A stretch of DNA of 64,000 nt from Pseudomonas khavaziana (GTDB taxonomy: Bacteria; Pseudomonadota; Gammaproteobacteria; Pseudomonadales; Pseudomonadaceae): contig NZ_JAHSTT010000007.1 in NCBI RefSeq assembly GCF_019145205.1, positions 1 through 64,000 of the forward strand, written 5' to 3'. The position numbers were made by a program, and so were the translations under genes. The notes under the pieces are model-generated. The model searched no databases. It saw only the letters and a program-made list of their open reading frames with translations, and was not told the DNA's origin. This document shows, piece by piece, positions 28,701 through 37,000 of the stretch (position 1 is the stretch's first letter; every line of letters begins with the position of its first letter).

Positions 28701-31047
28701 CTTCGGCGCCGTCATGGGCGGGCGGCAGGTGCAAGGTGGCGCCCACACACAGCGCCGGCCACACTTCCCAAGCCATGGCATCAAAGCCGAAACCGGCGAC
28801 GCTGGCGGTATGCCGTCCGGCGCGCAGGTCGAAGGTACTGCAGTGCCAGTCCACCAGGTTGGCGACGGTGTGGTGCTCCACCATCACCCCCTTGGGCAGG
28901 CCGGTGGAGCCGGAGGTGTAGATCACATAGGCCAGGTGTTTGGGGCCAACGCCAACCTTGGGGTTGCTCGCCGAGTGGTGCTGCCAGGTGAAACGGTCGA
29001 GGTTGATCACCGGCACCTCAAGCTCGGGCAGGCGCCCCAGCAAGGCATGCTGGGTGAGCACCGCCGCCGGCGCGCTGTCGCTGAGCAAGTAGTGCAGGCG
29101 CTCGGCCGGGTGAGACGGGTCCACCGGCACATACCCGGCGCCGGCCTTGAGGATCGCCAACAAGGCGGCCAGGGTGTCGAGGCCACGCCGCGCCACGATG
29201 GCCACGCGGTCATCGGGCTTGACCCCCAGCGCCAGCAGGTGATGGGCCAGCAGGTTGGCTTGCTGGTTGAGTTCGGCGTAGGTCAGATGCCGACCCTGGT
29301 GCACGGCGGCGATGGCGTCCGGGGTCAGCTCGGCCTGGGCTTCGATGCGGCCATGCAGCGTGGTGCCTTCGGGGAACAGCGCCTCGGTGGCGTTGAACTG
29401 CTCCAGCAACAGGCGCTGTTCGCTTGCAGGCACTACCGAGAGCTGGTTGAGCGCGGTGTGCGGCGCCTGCTCCAGCGCGGTGACGAGGTTTTCCAGCGCG
29501 GTGTGTAGGTAGGCGCACACGCGCTGGGGGTCGACCAGGGTGCTGGCCAGCAAACTCAGGCCGAAGCCCTCGCCGAGGTCGTCCACGCTCAGGGTCAGCG
29601 GGTAGTTGGTGCGCTCTTCGGCGCGCAACGCGGCGATGCCCTGCCAGGCCGACACAGCTTCGGCACTGGCGGCGGGTGCGCTGTGGCGGTAGTTGAGCAG
29701 CGCACTGAACAGCGGCGTCGGCGCGATCACGCCGCTGCAGCGCTGGGCCAGGGCTAACGCCGCATGTTCATGACGCAGCAAGGTGGTCAGGCGTGCGTGG
29801 GTGGCCTTGACCCCGCTGCGCACATCCTGGGCGTCCACATCCACGCGAAACGGCAAGGTATTGATGAAGATACCCAAGGCACGGTCGGTATCATGACTGC
29901 CCTGCATGCGTCCCATCAGTACGGTACCGAACACCACTTGGGCCTTGCCGGCCAACACACCCAGCACCTGGGCCCAGCCCATGTGGAACAGGCTGGCGGC
30001 GCTCACACCGAGCTGGCGGGCCTGCACACGCAAGCGCAGCGCCAGTTGCGGCGCCACCGGCTGGCTGACCTCGGCGATGCCCCGCGCATCCCCTTGCACA
30101 TCCTGCAACCCGAACGGCAGGGTCGGCTCGCTGACATCGCCGAGCATCTGCCGGAAAAAGCTTTCATGCTCCTGTTCGCTGATACCCAGCCGCGCCTGCG
30201 CCACATAATTGCGAAACGGCACGGCCTGGCCCAGGGCGGCGCCCTGCCCCAACAGGCACGCCTGCATCTCATGGCACACCACTTCCAGCGCGCTATGGTC
30301 CAGCGCCATATGGTGAAACAGCAGCGTGGCGACAATGCGTTGGTTGACCGGGTCTTCAGCCCGCACCAGGCGCAGCAGCGGCGCCTGGGTCACGTCAAGG
30401 CGATGGTGGCGGGCATCGAATACCTCATGCAGTTGCGCGGCGATATCACCGTTGGCGGTGTCCAGCATCAAGGCTTGCACCGGCAGCCGCGCCTGGCGCC
30501 ACACCACTTGCGAAGGTTGCGACAGGCCGTCCCAGACCACGCCAGTGCGCAGGATGTCGTGGCGGTCCATGACGCTTTGCAGCGCCTGGGCAAACGCCTC
30601 GAAGCGCTCCAGGCTGTCAAAGGCGAACTGCGATTGCATCACGTACGGGTCGCCCTGCTCGGCGCTGACATGGTGGAACAGGATGCCTTCCTGCAACGGC
30701 GCCAGCGGGTAGATGTCCTGGATATTCGCTACACCCCCCGGCACGGTGGCGACAATGCGCTCGATCTCGTCCTGGCTCAGACTCGAGAGGGTCAGCATCG
30801 CCGGGGTGATGCGTGCGGCGCCGACGGGGATGCCATTGACCGGCACCGCCACTTCGCCAGCCTTGGTCGCCGAGTATTCACCGGCCTTGATCAGCTCGAT
30901 CAGCGCCGGTTTGTGCTCACGCAAGGCAGCCAATATTGCCGGGTCGCTCAAGGCTTGCTTGTTGCCGTTCACCGCCAACTGCTCGCCTTTGAGCGCCAGT
31001 TGCACGTCCTTGGTTTTCAGGGTTGCCAGCAGCTCAAGGATGTTCAC
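19720..31047 (-). CDS. viscC: Viscosin/massetolide-type lipopeptide synthetase, terminal subunit: three modules and two thioesterases
   Basis: A 3,775-residue NRPS. A TubC-like N-terminal docking domain (1 to about 60) precedes C-A-T modules with carrier Ser near 1088, 2128 and 3166. The A-domain codes read DAWFLGNVVK (Leu; Asp235 equivalent near 756), DVWH.S..D (Ser; near 1790), and DAMFLGCTY (same as ViscB module 2; Val/Ile; near 2822), matching residues 7-9 of viscosin. C1 is dual epimerase/condensation type (FHHVSAEQGD, near 124). C2 is the LCL type (HHIVSDG, near 1276). C3 is dual-like, but its first motif reads YQHRAAQGSDDY. Tandem thioesterases follow, with GWSFGG near 3293 and GHSFGG near 3581, as in other Pseudomonas cyclic lipopeptide systems. 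The start is GTG, overlapping the viscB stop by 4 bases (GTGA), so the two are translationally coupled. Confidence 0.9.
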   Translation of the reverse strand: MNILELLATLKTKDVQLALKGEQLAVNGNKQALSDPAILAALREHKPALIELIKAGEYSATKAGEVAVPVNGIPVGAARITPAMLTLSSLSQDEIERIVATVPGGVANIQDIYPLAPLQEGILFHHVSAEQGDPYVMQSQFAFDSLERFEAFAQALQSVMDRHDILRTGVVWDGLSQPSQVVWRQARLPVQALMLDTANGDIAAQLHEVFDARHHRLDVTQAPLLRLVRAEDPVNQRIVATLLFHHMALDHSALEVVCHEMQACLLGQGAALGQAVPFRNYVAQARLGISEQEHESFFRQMLGDVSEPTLPFGLQDVQGDARGIAEVSQPVAPQLALRLRVQARQLGVSAASLFHMGWAQVLGVLAGKAQVVFGTVLMGRMQGSHDTDRALGIFINTLPFRVDVDAQDVRSGVKATHARLTTLLRHEHAALALAQRCSGVIAPTPLFSALLNYRHSAPAASAEAVSAWQGIAALRAEERTNYPLTLSVDDLGEGFGLSLLASTLVDPQRVCAYLHTALENLVTALEQAPHTALNQLSVVPASEQRLLLEQFNATEALFPEGTTLHGRIEAQAELTPDAIAAVHQGRHLTYAELNQQANLLAHHLLALGVKPDDRVAIVARRGLDTLAALLAILKAGAGYVPVDPSHPAERLHYLLSDSAPAAVLTQHALLGRLPELEVPVINLDRFTWQHHSASNPKVGVGPKHLAYVIYTSGSTGLPKGVMVEHHTVANLVDWHCSTFDLRAGRHTASVAGFGFDAMAWEVWPALCVGATLHLPPAHDGAEDIDALLAWWCAQPLDVSFLPTPVAEYAFSQNIEHPTLRTLLVGGDRLRQFGRAQRFELINNYGPTEATVVATSGKVEAGQPLHIGKPIANAAVYLLDDQQRPVPLGVAGELYVGGKGVARGYLNRPELTAERFLRDPFNPGRMYRTGDLARWLPDGTIEYLGRNDDQVKIRGVRIELGEIETRLNQLPGILEAVVLVREERLLAYFTENPQLDALTISEIRAHLVAHLPDYMVPVAFMKLDALPLTANGKLDRKALPTPDMAAVFTREYAAPQGEIETLLAQIWAEVLQVERVGRRDHFFELGGHSLLAMRMVSQVRQRLGVELALGDLFANAELTAVAELLAQAGRSTLPDILPANRDDDMPLSFAQQRLWFLALMEGANTAYNIPIGLRLRGQLHVQALQRALARIVSRHETLRSRFAQNGDQAQVLIVPAEELQALQVQDLRRHPQPQQALDALIHGEASAPFDLERGPLLRGRLVVMADDHHVLLLTLHHIVSDGWSMGVLTRELMALYQAFSHGHADPLPPLPIQYADFAVWQRLWLSGEVLHRQSSYWQQALAGAPALLTLPTDRPRPAQQDYAGSSVEVRLDERLTAGLKALSQRHGTTLYMTLMSAWAALLARLSGQDDLVIGTPVANRTRTEVEGLIGLFVNTLALRIDTSGELSTEALLARVKALTLAAQAHQDLPFEQVVEITRPPRSLAHSPLFQTLLSWQDSSAPTLALGDLALEGIVENSHFAKFDLSLNLGEVQGSILGALEYAVALFDESTLQRYVGYFTRVLQAMVANDQAVLAHVPLVDERERRQLLVDFNATAVHYDLDQTLHGMFEAQVARSPDAIALKAGEQQLTYAELNARANQLAHHLQALGVQPQARVAICVERGVDMVIGLYAILKAGAAYVPLDPAYPLERIAYMLHDSAPTVVLAQGSTLGLLGDVPVINLDQPTWQHQPISNLDVASVAAYVIYTSGSTGQPKGVINEHPGVVNRLLWMQDEYGLTASDTVLQKTPFSFDVSVWEFFWPLCTGARLVMARPGGHKDPEYLCEVIAAENITTLHFVPSMLDVFLAHGDVSQAAGLVRVMCSGEALPGSLVRRFKQQLPGSQLHNLYGPTEAAVDVTAWDCAGADVPDNTPIGKPIANTRLYVLDGQLQPVPLGVVGELFIAGVQVARGYLNRAELTAERFVDDPFMPGRMYRTGDVGRYLPDGNIEYLGRNDDQVKIRGLRIELGEIQARLTEHPAVQEAAVIAREQRLIAYYTGLPTEVEHLRAHLLLHLPEFMVPASFVHLHALPLSPNGKLDRKALPAPGLDALMVREYEAPQGDTEITLAALWAELLGVERVGRHDNFFELGGHSLLAVSLMGRLRRLGLSADVKALFGQPTLSALAAALGGGREVAVPANRIAADCVRITPDMLTLIDLDQAAIERIVACIPGGAANVQDIYPLAPLQAGILYQHRAAQGSDDYVLQAQFAFDSRVRLQAFARALQAVIQRHDILRSSLHWDGLEEPVQVVWRHASLSIESGPLPQRLDLGQAPLMRLVYAEEPQRVVATLLFHHLVMDHIALEILQHEMQAFLLGTEDALDAPVPYRNYVVQTRSGAADHERFFREMLADIDEPTDVPHLGADEHTQLSLDPSLSQRLRGQARQAGVSAASLMHLAWAHVLGKVCDREQVVFGTVLLGRLQGGEGAERAMGVFINTLPLRVDLGEHSVLAALRATHGRLNQLLSHEHAPLALAQRCSGVPLATPLFNVLFNYRHSATQAGGVAVAWQGIELLKAQEHTHYGVAISVDDLGEGFRLTAMGQGAQRLCAYLEIALTQLVQALEDHRDIAISRLPILPEAERQQLLEGFNASNRSFPHEHTVQRLFEAQAQARPDAVAVLHGEQQVSYAELNRRANRLAHHLLGLGVQPGDNLAILLPRSLDLLVSQLAILKCAAAYVPLDINAPAERQGFMLQDSGAAWLLTRSECAADNGARRLDLDTLALDAQPHHNPDLSPSSDSVAYIMYTSGSTGTPKGVLVPHRGITRLVLNNGYADFNTRDRVAFASNPAFDASTMDVWGPLLNGGQVQVIDHGTLLDPTAFGVALQGATVLFVTTALFNQYVQLIPQALAGLRILLCGGERADPAAFRNLLAQAPALRLVHCYGPTETTTYATTYEVRALAADADSVPVGRPISNTQVYVLDTQLQALPLGVTGEICIGGDGVAKGYLNRPELTAEKFVQDPFNPTALMYRTGDLGRWTADGLLECIGRNDDQVKIRGFRIELGEIEARLATFDGIQEAVVLAREDVPGDKRLVTYFTWAGAPVGIEQVRAYLQAQLPDYMMPSAYVALEQLPLTANGKVDRKALPAPAWEASTSRTFEAPADALEQTLAQLWAEVLKLEHVGRHDSFFELGGHSLLAIRLVNLLDEAGLPLALAELFEHASVASVAALLRQRGDQALPDTAVITVRSSGSQAPLFLVHEFSGMDVYFPALGQHLPGDYPIYGLPGLALGEAHLDSMEGLAARMVGLIRERQPHGPYRVAGWSFGGVLAYEIAMQLLGLDETVAFLGLIDSYVPRMTDQGKARWSGPQAFTRHLLLQCSAYWKAQGGVNELASLEQLEAQIGQLDFAAVLQRCRDEGLLYAQMAAATDADLLSFIQREVGHGHALAHYSLFPLPIPVHLFSAEQRPTELSRRSSALGWDIALAPGQLRQVEVPGDHQSMMQAPHIQGLGRAITAALAASTPVSCAVHQPLLRIQSGRAAHAPVFCVPGAGDSVTGFVGLSEALGRDWPLLGLQPRGLDGQAVPHSQVEAAAQCYLAALELERPQGPVHLVGHSFGGWVALEMALRLQAMGREVASLTVIDSEAPGRAGKPYTSTAALLRLIEAMQLAAGESLGIDPVDFAGRDEVAQRQWLHAGMVGVGLLPARAAVDAMDGPARTYAAALRTVYRPQARFDGVVRLVLAQDPALDAAGNQREQGLMIEGWRRQGSGLEVWYGGGNHFTLLKAPNVSGLAKWWVERVAVGEVVS

Positions 31048-34000
31048 AGGACGATCTCCATTCGTTCGGTCATTGCGGCGTAGCCGGCCAGGGTCGGTTG
31101 TTCGAACAACGCCCGTACATCGGCTTCCATGCCTTCCTGGCGCAGGCGCCCGATCAAGCTCACGGCGAGCAGCGAGTGCCCGCCCAGTTCAAAGAAGTGG
31201 TCATGCCGGCCTACCCGCTCCACCTTGAGCAGCTCGGCCCAGAGCCGGGCCAGCAGGATTTCGGTATCGCCTTCGGGCGCCTCGTATTCGCGTACCCGCA
31301 GCGCGTCCATGCCCGGTGCAGGCAGGGCCTTGCGGTCGAGTTTGCCGTTGGGGCTCAGGGGCAAGGCGTCCAGGTGCACGAACAGCGCCGGCACCATGAA
31401 CTCCGGCAGGTGGTGCAGCAGTTGATCACGCAGACTCTGGATGTCGCTCGGCACGCCGGTGTAATAGGCGACCAAGCGTTCTTCGCGGGCCACCACCACC
31501 GCGTCCTTGACCGCCGGATGCTCGACCAGGCGTGCCTGGATTTCCCCCAGCTCGATGCGCAGGCCACGGATCTTGACCTGGTCATCGTTGCGTCCCAGGT
31601 ACTCGATATTACCGTCGGCCAAATAGCGACCCAGGTCTCCGGTGCGGTACATCCGTCCGTGGTTAAAGGGGTCATCGAGGAAGCGCTCGGCCGTCAACTC
31701 AGGGCGGTTCAGGTAACCCCGCGCCACTTGCACGCCAGCGATAAACAGCTCACCGACCACGCCCAGCGGCAGCGGCTGCAACTGCCCGTCCAACACGTAC
31801 ATACGCGTGTTGGCAATCGGCTTGCCGATGGGGGTGTTGTCCGGCACGTCGGAGCGGGCGCAGTTCCACGCGGTAACGTCCACCGCTGCTTCGGTGGGGC
31901 CGTACAGGTTGTACAAGCCACTGCCCGGCAGTTGCTGCTTGAAGCGGCGCACCAGGCTGCCCGGCAACGCCTCGCCGCTGCACATCACCCGTACAAGGCC
32001 GGCGGCCTGGCTGACATCACCGTGGGCCAGGAACACATCGAGCATCGATGGCACAAAGTGCAGGGTAGTGATCTGTTCTGCCTCGATCACCTCGCACAGG
32101 TACGCCGGCTCCTTGTGCCCGCCCGGGCGCGCCATGACCAGGCGTGCGCCGGTAAACAGCGGCCAGAAGAATTCCCACACCGACACGTCGAAGCTGAACG
32201 GGGTTTTCTGCAACACCGTATCGCTGGCCGTAAGCCCGTACGCGTCCTGCATCCACAACAGGCGGTTGACCACCCCGGCGTGTTCGTTGATCACACCCTT
32301 GGGCTGACCGGTGGAACCAGAGGTGTAGATCACGTAGGCCTGGTGCCGGGCGGTGAGGCCTGGCACTTGGGGGTTGGTGGCTGGCTGCTGGTGCCAGGTG
32401 CTGTGGTCGAGGTCGATCACCGCCACGTCACCGAGCAAGGCACGGGTGGCGTCTTGGGCCAGCACCACCACCGGCGCGCTGTCGTGCAGCATGTAGGCGA
32501 TTCGTTCCTGCGGGTAAGCCGGGTCCAGCGGTACGTAACCGCCACCGGCCTTGAGGATGGCGAACAGACCGATGACCATGTCCAGGCCGCGCTCCAGGCA
32601 GATCCCCACTCGCGAATCGGGCTGTACGCCCAGGTCACGCAGGTGATGGGCCAGGCGGTTGGCGCGCTCATTGAGTTGCTGATAGCTCAGTTGTTGCTCG
32701 CCCGCCTTCACCGCCACGGCCTGGGGTGTGCACAGCACCTGGGCTTCGAACAGGCTGTGCAGGGTCTGGTCGAGGTTGTAGTCCACCGCGGTGGCGTTGA
32801 ACTCGACCAGCAGTTTATGGCGCTCCTCGAGCCCCATGATCGGCAAGCGATTCAATGCCTGGTCGGGTGCCTGCTCCAGCGCTTCGACCAGCCCGGACAA
32901 CGCCGCCTGCATATGCCCGCAGACCCGCTGCGCATCCATCTGGGCCAAGGCGGTGATCCCATAGCCATCGCCCAGGTCATCCACATTCAAGGTCAGCGGG
33001 TAATTGGTGCGCCCGTCGTTGGCCAGGGTCTGCATGCCTTCCCACGCCTGCTGCGCATCGGCAGCACGGCCGGCGGCGCCGCGATGACGATAGTTGAGCA
33101 TTGAGCTGAACAACGGCGCCGGTGCCGCCACGCCGCTGCAACGCTGGGCCAGGGCCAGGGAGGCGTGTTCATGGCCGAGCAATTGCGTAAGCCGCCCATG
33201 GGTGGCGCGCACGGCGGTGCGGGCGCCCTGGTCGTCGATGTCCAGGCGCAGCGGCAAGGTGTTGATAAACACCCCCAGGGCCCGGTCGGCGCCCTCGCCG
33301 CCTTGCAGTCGGCCGACCAGCACGGTGCCGAACACCACGTGCTGGCGGCCCGACGTGGCTGCCAGCACCTGCCCCCAGGCCAGGTGAAACAGGCTGGCGG
33401 TGCTGACACCCAACAGCCGAGCCTGGGCGCGCAGGCGGCGATTGAGGTCGCTGTCCAGGTGCAGGCTGTGTTCGTGGATATCGACACCGTCGCCGCGCAC
33501 ATCCTGTAAACCGAAAGGCAGCGTCGGCTCATCGATATCAGCCAGCATGTCGCGAAAGAATGCTTCATGTTCCTGCTCGCTGACACCCAGCCGCGCCTGG
33601 GCCACATAGTTGCGATACGGCATCGGCGCGGCGGTGGGCGCGGCGTGCCCCAGCAGGTAGCCCTGCATTTCGCGCAGCACCACGTCGAACGCAGTGTGGT
33701 CCAGGGCGATATGGTGATAGAGCAACACCGCCACCACGCGTTGGTTGGCCGGGTCAGGGGCGTACATCAGGCGGATCAGCGGCGCCTGGCTGATCTCCAG
33801 GCGATAGCGTCGCGCATCGAAGCGCTCATGCAGGCCGGCGAGTACGTCGCCTTGCAGCTGCAGCGCCTGCACACTCAGCTCAGCCTTGCGCCACACCACT
33901 TGCAGCGGTTGCGCCAGGCCTTCCCATACCACCCCGGTACGCAGGATGTCATGGCGGTCGATCACCTGTTGCAGCGCCCCGACAACGGCTTGCAGGCGCT

Positions 34001-37000
34001 CGATACTGTCAAACGCCAGGTGCGATTGCAGCAGATACGGGTCGCCCTGCCCGGCGGTGATGTAGTGGTAAAGAATGCCCTCTTGCAACGGCGCCAGCGG
34101 GTAGATGTCCTGCACATTCGCGGCGCCACCGGGCACCTGGGCGACCACCTGATCGAGGGTTGACTGATCAAGGGTGACCAGGGACAGCATGTCCGGGGTG
34201 ATGCGTTGGCAGTCGGCGGCAATACGGTTGGCCGGTACCTGCACTTCGCGACCACTGCCGACGGCGGCGGCCAGCGCGGCGAGCGTCGGCTGGCTGAAGA
34301 GTATGCGCACGTCGGCACTGAGGCCGACCTGGCGCATGCGCTCGATCAAGCTGACGGCCAGCAGCGAATGGCCGCCCAGTTCAAAGAAGTGGTCATGGCG
34401 GCCCACTTGTTCCACCTGCAAGACCTCGGCCCAGATACGTGCCAGGGCGGTTTCGACCTCGCCTTCGGGGGCCTGGTACTCGCGGCTGAGCAAGGCCGAC
34501 TGGTCGGGGTCCGGCAGTGCCTTGCGGTCCAGCTTGCCATTGGCGGTCAGGGGCAGCACGTCGAGGCGCATATAGGCAACCGGCACCAGCGCATCCGGAA
34601 GCTGCGCGTGCAGCTGCCCACGCAAGGTCTCGATATCCACCGCGCGCTGCTCGGTGAACCAGGCCAGCAAGCGGCCTTCGCGCACCAGCACCACCGCTTC
34701 GCGAATGCCGTCCAGTGCCGCAAGGCGGCTTTCGATCTCGCCCAGTTCCACACGCACGCCACGTACTTTCACCTGGTCGTCGTTGCGGCCCAGGTACTCG
34801 AGATTACCATCGGGCAACCAGCGCACCAGGTCACCGGTGCGGTACATGCGCCCGTGGTTGAACGGGTCTTGCAGGAAGCGCTCGGCGGTCAAGTCCGGGC
34901 GATTCAGGTAACCCCGCGCCACGCCGCTGCCGCCCACATAGAGTTCACCGGCCACGCCCACCGGCACCGGGCGCAGTTGTGCATCCAGGACATAACTGCT
35001 GGCATTGGCGATGGGCCGACCGATGTGCAACGCCTGCCCGGCGCGTACGCGGCCGGAGGTGGCAACCACCGTGGCTTCGGTGGGGCCGTAGTTGTTGATC
35101 ACCGCAAAGCGCCGCTCCTGGGTGAACTGACGCAGGCGGTCACCGCCGATCAGCAGGATACGCAAAGTCGGGTGTTGCAGTGGCCGGCTGAACGCGTACT
35201 CGGCCACCGGCGTGGGCAGGAAGCTCACGTCCAGCGGCTGCGCCAGCCACCAGGCCAGCAGTTCATCGATGTTCTCGTTGCCCACTTCGGCGGGCGGCAG
35301 GTGCAGGGTCGCGCCGACGCACAAGGCCGGCCAGACTTCCCAGGCCATGGCATCAAAGCCAAAACCGGCCACGCTGCTGGTGTGGCTCACGGCAGTCACG
35401 CCGAAGGCTTCGCAGTGCCAGTGCACGAGGTTTTCCAGCGTGCGGTGTTCCACCATCACGCCCTTGGGTTGGCCGGTGGAGCCGGAGGTGTAGATCACGT
35501 AGGCCAGGTGCGCAGGCGTCAGCGCGGGCAGCTGTGGATTGCTGACGGCGTGGCGCTGCCAGTTGGGATCATGCAAGTCGACCATCGCCACCGGCCCCAG
35601 TAGCCCGCGGGTGCTGCTTTCGGCCACGACGGCCACCGGGGCGCTGTCCTGCAACAGGTAGGCGATACGCTCGGAGGGGTACGCCGGGTCAATCGGCACG
35701 TAGCCCGCACCCGCCTTGAGAATGCCCAGCAGCCCCACCAGCATCTGCGGGCCACGGCGGCAGCACAACGCCACGCGGTCATCCGCTTGCACACCCAGTT
35801 CCAGCAGGTGATGGGCCAACTGGTTGGCACGTTGATTGAGTTGCTGATAGCTCAGCGTATCGCTGCCTTGCTGTACGGCAATCGCATGGGGTTGGCGCTC
35901 GGCCTGCACCTCAAATGCGCCATGCAGGGTCTGGCCCCGGGGGAAGTCCTGGGTCGTGGCGTTGAACTCACCCAGCAGGGTGTCGCGCTCGGCGGTTGGC
36001 AGGATGGGCAGTTGGTTGAGCGCGGTGTGGGGAGCACTCTCCAAGGCCGTGACCAACTGCGCCACGGCGCTGTGCATGTAGTCGCACAGGCGTTGTGCGC
36101 CGATTTGTGGCACCGCCAGCACGCTCAGGCCGAAGCCGACACCCAGGTCATCCACACTCAGGGTCAGCGGGTAGTTGCTGCGTTCCTCTCCGCCGAGCAG
36201 TTGCACGCCTTCCCAGATGCCGTGGCCGTCACGGGCCATTTCGCCGGGGTTGCTGTGGCGGTAATTGAGCAAGGCGCTGAACAGCGGCGTACTGGTCGGC
36301 ACGCCGCTGCAGCGTTGGGCCAGGGCCAGCGAGGCATGCTCATGGCCGAGCAAGGCGCTCAAGCGTGCATGGGTGACCTTGACCGCCGCTGACGCCCCGG
36401 CTGCAACATCGACCCGCAGTGGCAAGGTGTTGATAAACATCCCCAGCGCCCGGTCCGCGCCGTCTCCGGCTTGCATACGCCCCATCAGCACCGTGCCGAA
36501 GACCACGTCATCACGACCGGACACCAGCCCCACCACCTGGGCCCAGGCCAGGTGCATCAGGCTCGCCGCGCTCACGCCCAACTGTCGTGCCTGCTGGCGT
36601 AGCCGCTGTGCCAGCTCGGCGTGCAGCTGCAAACCGGCTTCTTCGATAGCACGGCCATCACCCTGCACATCCTGCAGGCCGAACGGCAAGGTCGGCTCGT
36701 CGACGTCAGCGAGCATGTCGCGGAAAAATTGCTCATGCTCCGCCACACTGACACCCAGCCGTGCCTGGGCCACGTAGTTGCGAAACGGTGCGGCCTCGGG
36801 CAAGCCACGCCCTTGGCCGAACATGAAGGCACGCATCTCCTGGCCGACCACTTCCATGGCGGTATGGTCCAGCGCCAGGTGATGGAACAGCAGGATCGCC
36901 ACGACGCGGTCAAGCGCCGGGTCCCGGGCATAGACCATGCGCAGCAACGGCGCCTGGGTGATGTCCAGGCGGTAGTGGCGGGCATCGAAGCGTGCATGCA

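Noticed and set aside
21553..31083. Very long open frames on the plus strand across the NRPS genes (for example 21553-24237, 24250-27084, 27088-29508).
   Set aside because: They lie antisense to well-supported NRPS modules and have low-complexity, Gln/His/Arg-rich translations typical of the reverse frame of high-GC genes.
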